The notes: generated by a model not told the origin, from the letters alone. A DNA stretch of 64,000 nt from Microbulbifer yueqingensis (GCF_900100355.1 NZ_FNFH01000001.1:448963-512962); one strand, 5' to 3'. Shown: positions 16,570 through 25,404, counted from the stretch's first letter. A program made the numbers and translations.

Positions 16570-17082
16570 ATGGTTAACAGCCACGGAGCCGCCAGCCGGG
16601 TACTGACCAGCATTGACCTCCGTCCCCATCACGGCGCCGGCCCGATCGAGCTGGGCATGGACCGCGCGGCGGTACGGTGCATCCTGGGCGAGCCTGGGCA
16701 CGTCATAGCTGCCCACCAGATAGAGGCCGGCGATACCACTATTGCCGTGCCGGCGCGGGACAGCTACTGGGAGGGCGAACTACAGGTGCATTACGATACT
16801 GCGGAGAGGGTGGAATTTATCGAGGTGTTCCGCGGTAATACGCTCCGTAGCGCCCGACTCGAAGAGCTGGAGCTTTTCTCCGGGCCGGTGTATGACCTGC
16901 TGGAGCAGCTAGCCGCCCTTACCGGCCAGCCCTATGAGTCCGACGATCCTGACGCCCCACAGTGCTTTACTTTCCCGGGACTCGACCTGGGGCTGTGGCA
17001 ACAGCAGTCCCCGGCAGGCAGCGATGGCCTGGATAGCGCCGGCGTGGGCATTCCCGGCTACTATAGCGAAGAGCAAATATAG
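16570..17082 (+). CDS. Hypothetical protein resembling immunity-type proteins
   Basis: A 170-residue soluble protein. Its layout (GPIELGMDRAAVRCILGEP, then WEGELQVHYDTAERVEFIEVF, then FPGLDLGLWQ and VGIPGYY) resembles conserved hypothetical proteins that often occur as isolated immunity-like genes. This resemblance is from memory and unverified. GGGGGA precedes ATG 16570. The stop codon lies in a 16-base tandem repeat, so the exact C-terminus may have been shifted by repeat expansion. The next gene is a DUF2750-like protein on the same strand. Confidence 0.6.
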   Translation: MVNSHGAASRVLTSIDLRPHHGAGPIELGMDRAAVRCILGEPGHVIAAHQIEAGDTTIAVPARDSYWEGELQVHYDTAERVEFIEVFRGNTLRSARLEELELFSGPVYDLLEQLAALTGQPYESDDPDAPQCFTFPGLDLGLWQQQSPAGSDGLDSAGVGIPGYYSEEQI

Positions 17083-17106
17083 CGAAGAGCAAATTTAGTG
17101 AAGAGC
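17063..17106 (+). repeat. 16-bp tandem repeat across a stop codon
   Basis: ATAGCGAAGAGCAAAT occurs twice exactly (17063-17078 and 17079-17094). A diverged third copy starts at 17095 (TTAGTGAAGAGCAG). The gene at 16570 ends with TAG 17080-17082 inside the second copy. Confidence 0.85.
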
Positions 17107-17189
17107 AGTGGCCGGGCATTACCGCCCGACACGCTGCTCCTGTACCAACACGAAATCCTGACATTCAACTGGCACGATCGAAGCAAATT

Positions 17190-17576
17190 ATGAACAACGA
17201 AGAGCTGGAAGCAATATTCGGCCTGGATACCGAAGACCGCTATGACTATTTCCTCGACACCGTGGGTGAGGAGCGGGAAGTCTGGATACTGGTCAACAAC
17301 GAGGACCACTTCCTGAAATTACACTCCGATGAACACGGGGGGTTCGAGTACCTGCCGGTGTGGCCGACCGCGGATTTTGCCTCGGCTTACGCCGGCGATG
17401 ATGCCGACCTCAGCCCCCGCGGCATCGCCCTGCCACAGTTCCTGAAGAAATGGCTCAAGGGACTGGAGAAGGACGGTATCGAGGTTGGCGTTTTCCCGGG
17501 TCCGGATAAAAGTGTCTGGCTTATGGAGCCTGCTGAGCTGGAGCGCGATCTGCGGGAAGAACTTTCACGCTTCTGA
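17190..17576 (+). CDS. DUF2750-like small protein
   Basis: A 128-residue acidic, soluble protein fitting DUF2750. It shows the pattern RYDYFLDTVGEEREVWILVN near the start, LPVWPTADFASAYA in the middle and PLPQFLKKWL-type sequence (here ALPQFLKKWLKGLEKDGIEVGVFP), ending ELERDLREEL. The biochemical function of the family is unknown; related small proteins are sometimes immunity-like. A terminator-like hairpin follows about 15 bases after the stop. Confidence 0.75.
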   Translation: MNNEELEAIFGLDTEDRYDYFLDTVGEEREVWILVNNEDHFLKLHSDEHGGFEYLPVWPTADFASAYAGDDADLSPRGIALPQFLKKWLKGLEKDGIEVGVFPGPDKSVWLMEPAELERDLREELSRF

Positions 17577-18028
17577 CATGACGCAACTGGCGGGGCCCCG
17601 AGTGAACCGGGCAATGGGGCCCTTTTTCCACCAGCCACTGGATTGCCGCCCATGGGAAAGCAGCCGGCCCTTACCCTGCGAAAATCCCCGACGGTAATCG
17701 CACAATACCCACCACACTGTTGCACCACCGTACAAGACCCCACAGTCAAAAATATTAATCTATGCGCTGCCGCACAAAAACAGGACTAATCAGGTTCCAG
17801 TAGCGCGAATCCCCTGTGAGTCATCGTCATCCCTCCTAGACTCCTGTCGGGTACCGGGCCAATCCCGGGTCCGCTTTTTACTTCGCAAATGAAGCAAGGC
17901 ACATCTCACGCTGTACTTTGGTACCACATGGAGTGTGTCAGAAAACTATAAAAGCATTTCTTTTTCATCCGCACCCTCCTGTTCCGCTTGCTTCCCGAAA
18001 ACAAGAGTAACAACAAGGTGAATCACCG
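17577..18028. other. Intergenic region upstream of the lipase-like operon
   Basis: About 450 bases. Apart from the terminator at its start, no gene is supported. The last 270 bases are less GC-rich and include a TATAAA-type -10-like element near 17949 (AAAACTATAAAAGC), a plausible but unproven promoter site for the gene at 18029. Confidence 0.4.
17593..17627 (+). terminator. Rho-independent terminator after the DUF2750-like gene
   Basis: GGGCCCC (17593-17599) pairs with GGGGCCC (17616-17622), followed by TTTTT. The loop is 16 bases, longer than usual. Confidence 0.55.
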
Positions 18029-18895
18029 ATGATGACGAGAAAACTTCCCCTACTGGCCACGCTGGTGGTGGCGCTGTGTGCGCCGCTGTCGGCAATGGCA
18101 GCCACCGGTGTGGCACTGGTGCACGGCACCGGTAACCAGTCCGATGCCTATAACGACTACTGGAAATCCGGGATGGTGGAATCCATCCGCCAGGGACTGC
18201 CCACAGGCAGCAATATGCTGGTGATCAACTGCGACTTCGAGGAGTACATGTGGGACGATGCCGCCGCCGGCTGCCTGGCCACACAGCTGCACAATTTCAT
18301 CACCTCGATGAATATCGATGACCTGGTTGTCATCACCCACTCCAACGGCGGCAATGTAATGCGCTGGATCCTGTCCAACCCCACCTGGGACAGCCGCTAC
18401 CCGGCCATCATCGACAGTATCCGCTGGGTGAACGTGCTGGCCGCCTCCAGCGCCGGCACCCCGCTGGCGGACGCAGTGATGGCGGGCAACGTGTTCGAGG
18501 CCTCAGTGGGCTGGCTGCTGGGCTACCAGAACGACGCGGTACGCATGCAGCAGACCAGCTGGATGGCCTATTACAACGACAACTGGCTGCTGGGCACCTC
18601 CGGCCGCCCCACCCTGCCGGTGGGATTCTGGAATGTGGTGGGCACCGATGTGGAAAGCGCGGTGTGGGACCCCGACAGCTACTGCGGCGGCTACACCGAG
18701 AATGTCGGCCTGGAAATCACCCAGGAGTGGCTGAACAGTTGCTCCGATGGTTTCCTCAACTGCACCTCGCAGAACGCCGCCGGCCGCCTGTGGTTTTACG
18801 ACTATAGCGCGACCAAGGGTGGCGAGCCGCTGAGCCATAACCAGAGCCGGCGCAAGTGCTTCTACCTCGACCTGATCCTGAGAAACGACATTTAA
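18029..18895 (+). CDS. Secreted lipase-like alpha/beta-hydrolase
   Basis: A 288-residue exported protein. A signal peptide spans about residues 1-24 (ending SAMA). The mature protein opens with VALVHGTGNQSDAY, where HGTG (32-35) matches an alpha/beta-hydrolase oxyanion loop. The nucleophile elbow reads ITHSNGGNV with Ser105. The first glycine of the usual GxSxG is Thr, as in some lipases with AxSxG variants. Several cysteines (NCDF, GCLAT, SYCGGY, NSCSDG) suggest disulfides in a secreted enzyme. AAGGTGA precedes the ATG. A nine-base gap to the next gene indicates an operon. The substrate is not identified. Confidence 0.7.
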   Translation: MMTRKLPLLATLVVALCAPLSAMAATGVALVHGTGNQSDAYNDYWKSGMVESIRQGLPTGSNMLVINCDFEEYMWDDAAAGCLATQLHNFITSMNIDDLVVITHSNGGNVMRWILSNPTWDSRYPAIIDSIRWVNVLAASSAGTPLADAVMAGNVFEASVGWLLGYQNDAVRMQQTSWMAYYNDNWLLGTSGRPTLPVGFWNVVGTDVESAVWDPDSYCGGYTENVGLEITQEWLNSCSDGFLNCTSQNAAGRLWFYDYSATKGGEPLSHNQSRRKCFYLDLILRNDI

Positions 18896-18904
18896 GGTGC
18901 AGCC

Positions 18905-20071
18905 ATGAAAACCATACTCATAACATCCACGCTGGTCTTCTGCGCGCTAACCGCCGCGGCATCCGCCCAGGAGATTCTCAACAACAGCCGCGCCCCGGTC
19001 AGCTTCTCCCAGGCCGTCGAGTCGGATGTGAAGCAGCAGCTCGCCGACACCGGTGCCCGCGAGGAAAGCCGGGTCTTCTACCGGCGCGTCAGCGGCGCCG
19101 AGCTGAACCGCGGTGCCGAGTTCTTTGTCGACGGCAAGCAGGCGGTTATCCAGATCTCACCACTCGACCGCTCGCAAAACGGCAAGCGCGTGGTGGATAC
19201 CGAGATTCCCCGGGGAATGACACTGTCCAATGGGACCGAGCGTCGCCCGGTGGACGACGACAGCATTGCCCTGCACCGCAAGTCCGAGGGGCTGCGCCAG
19301 GAGTTCCCGGGTCTTTATGGCCGTGCCCACGTGATGAAGGTGCCGGAGGATATGGGTCGCGGTAACTTCACCCTGAAGGCCAATGGCAACGCCCGGGCCA
19401 ATGCCGAATACATCCTCTATGTGCTGGACAAGCACAGTGATATTGCCCTGGAAGTGCAGGCGCCCAGCAAGCGCTTCAGCCGCTCCGGGACACTGGAGCT
19501 GGCAGCGGGTCCCTCCGGCAGCGCGTCCGCCAGCCTGGAGTCCGTCTCCACCACGCTGATCGCGCCGCGTGGAGAGCGCTATGAGGTAAATGGAAATATC
19601 TCTGGCAATCGCTACACTGCCAGCTGGCCGGTGAACGTCTCCGCGGCCTCGGTGCCCGGCGAGCTGTGGCGGGTCGAGGTACGCTCCACCTTGCGCAACT
19701 CGCGGGGCGAGTCGCTGGAGCGGGTGGCCGTGGTGGCTGCAGACATCTTCACCGAAACCGCCAGCGCCAGTGTGGCGGGCAGCGACGTCCGGGGCCTGAC
19801 GCTGGCAGTGGATGTACAGGAGGCCGGCCGTTACGAGGCGCGCGCGCTGGTGTTCGGCCGGGACGGCAACGGTGACTACCAGCCGGCACTGCTGTCCTAC
19901 CGCGCCGAGTGGCTGGATGCGGGCCAGCGTGAAATGAGCCTCACGGTCGACGCGGCCAAGCTTGCGGCATCCGGACTGAGAGGGCCCTACCAGGTACACA
20001 GCGTCCAGTTCCTGGACCAGGGCCGCATGTCGGTGCTGGGTTACCTGCAGGGAAGTTGGGAGCTTAAGTAA
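18905..20071 (+). CDS. Exported protein, possibly DUF4785 family, partner of the lipase-like gene
   Basis: A 388-residue protein with a signal peptide (1-21, ending ASA) and no further membrane segment. The body looks like beta-sandwich repeats: residues about 150-250 (KANGNARANAEYILYVLDKHSDIALEVQAPS) and 255-388 (GLTLAVDVQEAGRYEARALVFG, then SLTVDAAKLAASGLRGPYQVHSV). This resembles exported DUF4785 proteins, an assignment I hold loosely. AAGGTG lies five bases before ATG 18905. Linkage to the lipase-like gene suggests a chaperone, inhibitor or co-secreted accessory role, which is inference. Confidence 0.6.
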   Translation: MKTILITSTLVFCALTAAASAQEILNNSRAPVSFSQAVESDVKQQLADTGAREESRVFYRRVSGAELNRGAEFFVDGKQAVIQISPLDRSQNGKRVVDTEIPRGMTLSNGTERRPVDDDSIALHRKSEGLRQEFPGLYGRAHVMKVPEDMGRGNFTLKANGNARANAEYILYVLDKHSDIALEVQAPSKRFSRSGTLELAAGPSGSASASLESVSTTLIAPRGERYEVNGNISGNRYTASWPVNVSAASVPGELWRVEVRSTLRNSRGESLERVAVVAADIFTETASASVAGSDVRGLTLAVDVQEAGRYEARALVFGRDGNGDYQPALLSYRAEWLDAGQREMSLTVDAAKLAASGLRGPYQVHSVQFLDQGRMSVLGYLQGSWELK

Positions 20072-20089
20072 GTCCCGGCAGCCCGAGTG

Positions 20090-20120
20090 GTCGCGACCGG
20101 CAATAATTGCCGGTCGCGAC
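20090..20120. terminator. Strong hairpin between convergent genes
   Basis: A perfect 14-base-pair stem (GTCGCGACCGGCAA / TTGCCGGTCGCGAC) with a TAA loop lies 18 bases after the gene at 18905 and 49 bases past the convergent DUF3592 gene. It lacks a long T-run, so it may act as a bidirectional, RNA-stabilising end. Confidence 0.55.
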
Positions 20121-20169
20121 TTGCTCATACCAGTGGCCACCGGCGCCTGTCCGGCAGGCTCCGAACTCT

Positions 20170-21939
20170 CTAAGCCTGCTGCCGTTCGGGTTTCCGTGGT
20201 TTGGCAGACAGGTATTCGTCCCGCGCCTTCAGGCCGGTAAGCATGGCCAGGCTCTCAAGTAATTGGGCAGCGGCCAGGCGCCCGCCGATCCCGGCACTCA
20301 CCTTGACGGTCACGCCGTTTATGCGCTGCAGCAGCAGGTCGAAATATTCGACGGCCTTCCCGCCCTCACCGCCGGAACCGCTCCGCGACAGGCGCAGGCC
20401 GTGCACCTGCGCGCGGGGCCAGTCCACGCGCTTTTGTTCCCGGCCCAGTCGCAGCGTTCGATGGACGATGCGGTCGCTGCCTATAATGGTTTCGTAGCCG
20501 GTAATCATCAAATTGATACCGATACCTGTCAGCAGCAGGCCGAACCCGCCGAATACGAGGGGAAAAAGTATGGGAGCGTCGGTAAAGGTTACCCCGATAC
20601 CGATCGAACCGAACAGCAGGCCGAATAACGTAAGGGGCTTGGCCAGTTTCTGCTTCCCCGCTGGCTGCCGGATGACCAGGCCACCATCTCGCTGCTCAAT
20701 ATCCAGCAGGGCTTCCAGCTCCTCGGTAAAATCCGTCTTCCCATGGACCAGCTCCACCTCGCTGGCCTTATGAGCCGGAGGCGTGCCCCCCACCCTGAAC
20801 ACCGGAATCTCGTACTCCCGGTGGAAGTCCACCCCCTGCATACGCCCCCTGGCCTCCAGCGACCACCAGTAGCCATCGCCATCCTCGATTCGCGACGAGG
20901 ACATCTGCTCGGGGACGGCAAAGGCAAAATATACGAGCGAACTCCCGGCGGACACTCGCACCTTGCCCCTGGAGGCCAGCTCCCAGAGGCAGTCTATATT
21001 TGTCTCGCGATCACCGTCAGTGCCGCGGCGTGTGGTGGTGCGCATATGCTTCAGTTTCACTTCAAAGTCCACCGCGTGGCCAAGGCGGCGGCTGAATTTC
21101 AGGAAGCCGGCTACCCGGCCGCCGATCTGACCCGGGAAGGGATCGAGCACCACCGGCACCGGGCCGAAGCGCCGGTGCTCAATTGTTTTCTTCACCGCCT
21201 TGAACAGGCAGAACAGGCCGGCAGCTACGAACAGCAGCATTGCCAGGCTCGCGTAGTTGCCCTTGTGCAGCTCCCCCGGCAGCGCGGTCAGCATCGGCAA
21301 CGTAACGGTGTGGACCAGCAGGGTAACTATCCACCACATCGCAATGGTGAACCTGTTCTTGGAATAGATACCCTCCGGCGACCATTCGGAGCGGGCCTGC
21401 CAAGGCCTCTTGTCCCGTATCGCCGGATCTACGGGCGCTTTCCTGGTCCATGTGAAATACAGGACCCCGGCTCCGATGAGAATAAATACGGAGCATAACA
21501 GCCCGGGGAACAGCACCAGTTTCCAGCGAAGGCCGCGATCTAGTACCGATGCGCGGGGGTTATCGGGGTTCACCCAGCCTCGCACCGTGCGGTTGTAATT
21601 CGCTGCGGAAGCCAGCTGGCGGTATCTATCCTCCTGGTAGCTGCCAAAACTATCGCTGCCCTGGTGCAGGGAGATACGGTGGCCCTGGTACTCGCGCCCG
21701 GCATGGCGATAGCGGTAGGTGGCAACCGCCTTGTAAATCAGAGTTCCCTCGTCATCGCGCCGGGATTGCAGGTCGGCCTCAATCACCTTTGCCTGCATCG
21801 GTTGCCAGGACTGCATCCGGATTCGCTCGCTGATCGGCGAGCCGACCATGAGAACAAAGAGAAATAAGCCCAGCAGGAAAAAAAAAGCTCCGAAGAGTGT
21901 TCCCGCAAACCTGGGCGGGCGCCTTACCTCCATTGTCAT
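20170..21939 (-). CDS. DUF3592 domain membrane protein
   Basis: A 589-residue protein with an N-terminal helix (GTLFGAFFFLLGLFLFVLMVG), a DUF3592 domain (QPMQAKVIEADLQ, ATYRYRHAGREYQGHRISL, VNPDNPRASVLDRGLRW) and a second helix near 140-165. Two more helices lie near residues 205-250 and another pair around 420-470. The soluble segments between them have beta-rich sequence. The function of DUF3592 is unknown. GGGGAG seven bases before ATG 21939 supports the start. It is a single-gene unit. Confidence 0.78.
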   Translation of the reverse strand: MTMEVRRPPRFAGTLFGAFFFLLGLFLFVLMVGSPISERIRMQSWQPMQAKVIEADLQSRRDDEGTLIYKAVATYRYRHAGREYQGHRISLHQGSDSFGSYQEDRYRQLASAANYNRTVRGWVNPDNPRASVLDRGLRWKLVLFPGLLCSVFILIGAGVLYFTWTRKAPVDPAIRDKRPWQARSEWSPEGIYSKNRFTIAMWWIVTLLVHTVTLPMLTALPGELHKGNYASLAMLLFVAAGLFCLFKAVKKTIEHRRFGPVPVVLDPFPGQIGGRVAGFLKFSRRLGHAVDFEVKLKHMRTTTRRGTDGDRETNIDCLWELASRGKVRVSAGSSLVYFAFAVPEQMSSSRIEDGDGYWWSLEARGRMQGVDFHREYEIPVFRVGGTPPAHKASEVELVHGKTDFTEELEALLDIEQRDGGLVIRQPAGKQKLAKPLTLFGLLFGSIGIGVTFTDAPILFPLVFGGFGLLLTGIGINLMITGYETIIGSDRIVHRTLRLGREQKRVDWPRAQVHGLRLSRSGSGGEGGKAVEYFDLLLQRINGVTVKVSAGIGGRLAAAQLLESLAMLTGLKARDEYLSAKPRKPERQQA

Positions 21940-22091
21940 TGTTTTCTCCCCTAGTACTGCACTGGAAGTCAGTACATATTAGTCTTATGCGCTTGGCGGC
22001 TTAATGTAGCACAGGCAGGTGGTGCTTTTACCGGACAGGGAGAAAAGCCGGTGAATTCAAACCCGGCTCAACAAATTGCGGCTGGTACCCG

Positions 22092-22760
22092 TCAGCCCGT
22101 GGAAAACGCCAGTATCTGGCTAATCTCATTCAGGCTGCGCCCCGACTGTTCCTGCCAGGTGGCAACCGCCTGCTGCAGTGCGGACCAATCCTTTTTCGAC
22201 GACGGCGTCTTCTGCACCACTCCCTCACGCACCAGTGCCTGCACCATGTCTGCAGAAAAAATCAGTGTGTCCACCCCCATGCGACGCAGGAATACCTGGC
22301 CAGTGCGGCCGCCCAGGCGGGAACCGCCGTTCCGCAGGTAGCGCAGGTTGTCGGCATAGTCGGCGGCTTTCCAGCCGGCGAAATAATTACCCAGCCCGCC
22401 GTGGGCGCGGGACAGCTCGAGAAAGAAAGTGGCATTGTCCCGAATCGACTTGGTCTTGGCCCAGTGGCGGATCATGCCGTCCTGCTTCATGACATTCTCA
22501 AGCTCATCGTCCGGCATGAAACTGCAGTAGTGCAGATCGAAGCCGTGGAAGATCTCCTCGATACGCGGCCATTTGTTACGGACCACGGTCCAGTTGAAAC
22601 CCGCCTGGAACACCGCCCGCGATGCTGACGACAGCCACTCGCTGTCCGGGATTTTCTTCAGGGTGCGCGGGGCCCTGGGTTTGGTGAGCTTCCGCTCCAG
22701 TTCCCGCTCGCCGCCGAAACGCTCGACGACCCCGGATTCTATATTCCTGAAGTCCCGCAT
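22092..22760 (-). CDS. DNA-3-methyladenine glycosylase I family protein (Tag-like)
   Basis: A 222-residue helix-hairpin-helix glycosylase relative. Family features include SSASRAVFQAGFNWTVVRNKWP, FDLHYCSFMPDDEL, and RHWAKTKSIRDNATFFLEL. The Tag zinc ligands (an N-terminal Cys and a C-terminal His/Cys pair) are not apparent. The N-terminus is also longer than the 187 residues of E. coli Tag. It probably belongs to the zinc-less Tag-like branch and may or may not excise 3-methyladenine. It stands alone, with no Ada regulon partner nearby. Confidence 0.75.
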   Translation of the reverse strand: MRDFRNIESGVVERFGGERELERKLTKPRAPRTLKKIPDSEWLSSASRAVFQAGFNWTVVRNKWPRIEEIFHGFDLHYCSFMPDDELENVMKQDGMIRHWAKTKSIRDNATFFLELSRAHGGLGNYFAGWKAADYADNLRYLRNGGSRLGGRTGQVFLRRMGVDTLIFSADMVQALVREGVVQKTPSSKKDWSALQQAVATWQEQSGRSLNEISQILAFSTG

Positions 22761-23080
22761 GGCCCGCTCTTCCCCGCCGCTGTTACAAAGAGCCGTTTAT
22801 AGCGGAGGGCCGATGGCCAGTCCACCCTGGCTCTTCCCCTCGACGAACCGAAAGATCCCGGCGACCTGACCCGCCCAACCGATGCGGCGGCCATGATAAA
22901 TTTCATCCCAGTGCCCGGATTCGCTGCCGCAATCGTCCGACAGGAATTAGCCGGAGCCGCCCCCGGCCGGCAGTGCCCTCCCATATCCACGGCCTCGGAC
23001 GGCAGAATGCGGAAATCACCGGACCAAACTGGTACGGTATCCCACTAACCCGAAACTACTTTAATAACAAAGGTGACCCC
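22761..23080. other. Intergenic region between divergent tag-like and M20 genes
   Basis: About 320 bases with no supported gene. It must contain divergent promoters; none could be defined with confidence. Confidence 0.4.
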
Positions 23081-24538
23081 ATGATACGCAGCACCCTGGC
23101 GACGTTAGCCCTGATGGGCGCGCTCTCTCCCGCCTATTCCTATGATCCACAGTCACTGGGCAAAGATGCGGCCTGGGTTGAGGAGCAGTCCGACCGCATC
23201 GCCTCGCAGGCCACCGGCCTGGCCGACAACCTGTGGAACTGGGCCGAGATGGGCTACCAGGAAACCCGCAGCAGCGCCGCCATCCAGGAGCACCTGCAGG
23301 AGGCCGGTTTCTCGGTTGAGACCGGTATCGGCGATATCCCCACCGCGTTTGTGGCCAGCTACAAGCAGGGTCGCGGCGGGCCTGTAATCGGGCTGCTGGC
23401 AGAGATGGACGCCCTGCCCGGCGTGGCCCAGCACGCGGTACCCGAATACAGCCCCATTGAGGGACAGGCGGCGGGCCACGCCTGCGGCCACCACCTGTTC
23501 GGCGCCGGCTCCACCGCCGCGGCGATTATGCTGAGCCGCTGGCTGGAGGAAACCGGCACCCCTGGAGAGATCCGCCTGTACGGCACCCCCGCCGAGGAGG
23601 GCGGCTCCGGCAAGGTCTATATGGTGCGCGCCGGCGCCTTCGAGGGCACTGATGTCGTGCTGCAATGGCACCCCGGTGACCGGAACGCCGCCCTGCCTAC
23701 CTCCAGCCTGGCCAACCGCTCGGCCAAGTTCCGCTTCAAGGGCGTGGCCAGCCATGCAGCTGCCGCACCCGAGCGCGGTCGCTCGGCACTGGATGGCGTC
23801 GAGGCGATGAACTTCATGGTGAACATGCTGCGCGAGCATGTGCCGGACAGCACCCGCATCCACTACGTGATTACCGACGGCGGCATGGCCCCGAACGTGG
23901 TACCGGCGCAGGCCGAGGTCTTCTACTACGTACGCGACAACACTGCGGCCGACCTGGAACCCGTATGGGAGCGGGTGGAGCAGATCGCCCGCGCCGCTGC
24001 CCAGGGCACCGGCACCAGCGTGGAGTGGGAGATCATCCACGGCAACCACAGCCTGCTGCCCAACCAGGTCCTGAACCGCCTGCTGGACGCCAGCATGCGC
24101 CAGTTCGGCGGGATCGAGTACTCGAAAAGTGAGGAGAAGTTTGCCCGCAGCCTGGACGGACTCGCCAGCAAGCCGGGACGCATGATCGGCGACCAGAAGA
24201 AGATCGTCGACTACGATCCCTCCGAGGCCCCCTCCCCCGGCTCCACCGACGTGGGCGATGTCAGCTGGAACGTGCCCACGGGCGGCTTCGCTACCGCCAC
24301 CTGGGTGCCCGGCACTTCCGCCCACACCTGGCAGGCGGTGGCCGCCGGCGGCACCAGCATCGGCCACAAGGGTATGCTGCTGGCCGCCGAGACACTGGCG
24401 CTGGCGGGCATCCAGTTATTGAGGGAGCCGGGGCTGGTGGAGCAGGCCACCCGGGAATTCGAGCGCAAGCGGGGTGATGACTTCGAGTACGCGCCCCTGC
24501 TGGGCGATCGCGAGCCGCCGCTGGACTATCGCAAGTAA
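23081..24538 (+). CDS. Exported M20D family amidohydrolase (AbgB-like)
   Basis: A 485-residue metallohydrolase with a signal peptide (residues about 1-20, ending AYS). The M20 metal centre is visible in LLAEMDALPG, GHACGHHLFG and YGTPAEEGGSGK. The dimerisation insert starts near VASHAAAAPERGRSALDGVEAMNFM. C-terminal residues TSAHTWQAVAAGGTSIGHKG complete the site. The family hydrolyses aminoacyl-aminobenzoate or N-acyl amino acids, and the signal suggests periplasmic peptide or conjugate scavenging. ATG 23081 has AAAGGTGA upstream and starts the signal exactly. The stop codon begins a short tandem repeat. Confidence 0.85.
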   Translation: MIRSTLATLALMGALSPAYSYDPQSLGKDAAWVEEQSDRIASQATGLADNLWNWAEMGYQETRSSAAIQEHLQEAGFSVETGIGDIPTAFVASYKQGRGGPVIGLLAEMDALPGVAQHAVPEYSPIEGQAAGHACGHHLFGAGSTAAAIMLSRWLEETGTPGEIRLYGTPAEEGGSGKVYMVRAGAFEGTDVVLQWHPGDRNAALPTSSLANRSAKFRFKGVASHAAAAPERGRSALDGVEAMNFMVNMLREHVPDSTRIHYVITDGGMAPNVVPAQAEVFYYVRDNTAADLEPVWERVEQIARAAAQGTGTSVEWEIIHGNHSLLPNQVLNRLLDASMRQFGGIEYSKSEEKFARSLDGLASKPGRMIGDQKKIVDYDPSEAPSPGSTDVGDVSWNVPTGGFATATWVPGTSAHTWQAVAAGGTSIGHKGMLLAAETLALAGIQLLREPGLVEQATREFERKRGDDFEYAPLLGDREPPLDYRK

Positions 24539-24573
24539 CTATCTAAGTAACTATCGCAAGTAACCATCGCAAC
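24526..24573 (+). repeat. 13-bp tandem repeat starting at the M20 stop codon
   Basis: CTATCGCAAGTAA (24526-24538) is followed by CTATCTAAGTAA (24539-24550), CTATCGCAAGTAA (24551-24563) and a decayed copy, CCATCGCAAC. Each unit carries the TAA stop. Confidence 0.85.
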
Positions 24574-24783
24574 CAACTTCTCATCCCTGTACGGCGGGGG
24601 CCGACGGCTCCCGCCCGCCTTCATCCAGGCTTGAACACATCCGAATCCGCAATGCCGGTGGATACGTATCTCCCATCACACAATCGGCGGGAACGGAGCG
24701 GTAATACCGCGATTTGAGCCAGCCACCGGCCACTGACACCTATAATCAGGTTATATCCCCGCGAAACCAGGCAGCAGAGCATA

Positions 24784-25404
24784 ATGGCCGGAAGAGTTTT
24801 TCTCGCACTGTTCATTACACTTCTTGCAGGCTACACGATGGCGATTGAGGAACCGGCATACAGGCTGATCGAGAAATCGGAACCGTTCGAATTGCGCGAC
24901 TACGAACCCAAAATCATTGCCGAGGTGGAAGTACCGGGCTCCATGGACAAGGCAACCAGTGCAGGGTTCAGGCTGCTGGCCGATTATATCTTCGGTAACA
25001 ACAGCGCCCCGGCGGGAGGCAACGAGAAAATAGAGATGACGGCACCGGTGGGCGTGGAACCCCGGTCCGAAAAAATCAGTATGACGGCGCCCGTCAGTAT
25101 GGAGCGTACCGGTGGCCAGTGGCGTGTCTGGTTCGTGATGCCCGGCCGCTACACGATGGACACGATTCCCCGGCCGAACAACCCGGCGGTAAAACTGCGT
25201 GAAATTCCTGCGACCACCTATGCGGTTATTCGCTTTTCCGGCTTCACCGGCGAGGAAAAGGTGGCGAAGAAGACTGCTGAACTTGTGGCATGGATGAAGG
25301 AGAAGGGCCTTGCGCCAATCGGAAAACCGGAACTGGCGCGCTACAATCCGCCGTGGACCCTGCCCTTCCTGCGCCGCAACGAAATCATGGTGCCGCACGA
25401 ATGA
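24784..25404 (+). CDS. SOUL family heme-binding protein
   Basis: A 206-residue SOUL/HBP protein. An N-terminal hydrophobic stretch (FLALFITLLAGYTMA) may be a signal peptide or anchor. The domain begins EEPAYRLIEKSEPFELRDYEPKIIAEVEV and carries the repeated IEMTAPV / ISMTAPVSM motifs (about 82-107), which are hallmarks of SOUL proteins. It ends with ELARYNPPWTLPFLRRNEIMV, also family-standard. These proteins bind heme or tetrapyrroles, but the bacterial role is not settled. No heme genes are adjacent. Confidence 0.88.
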   Translation: MAGRVFLALFITLLAGYTMAIEEPAYRLIEKSEPFELRDYEPKIIAEVEVPGSMDKATSAGFRLLADYIFGNNSAPAGGNEKIEMTAPVGVEPRSEKISMTAPVSMERTGGQWRVWFVMPGRYTMDTIPRPNNPAVKLREIPATTYAVIRFSGFTGEEKVAKKTAELVAWMKEKGLAPIGKPELARYNPPWTLPFLRRNEIMVPHE

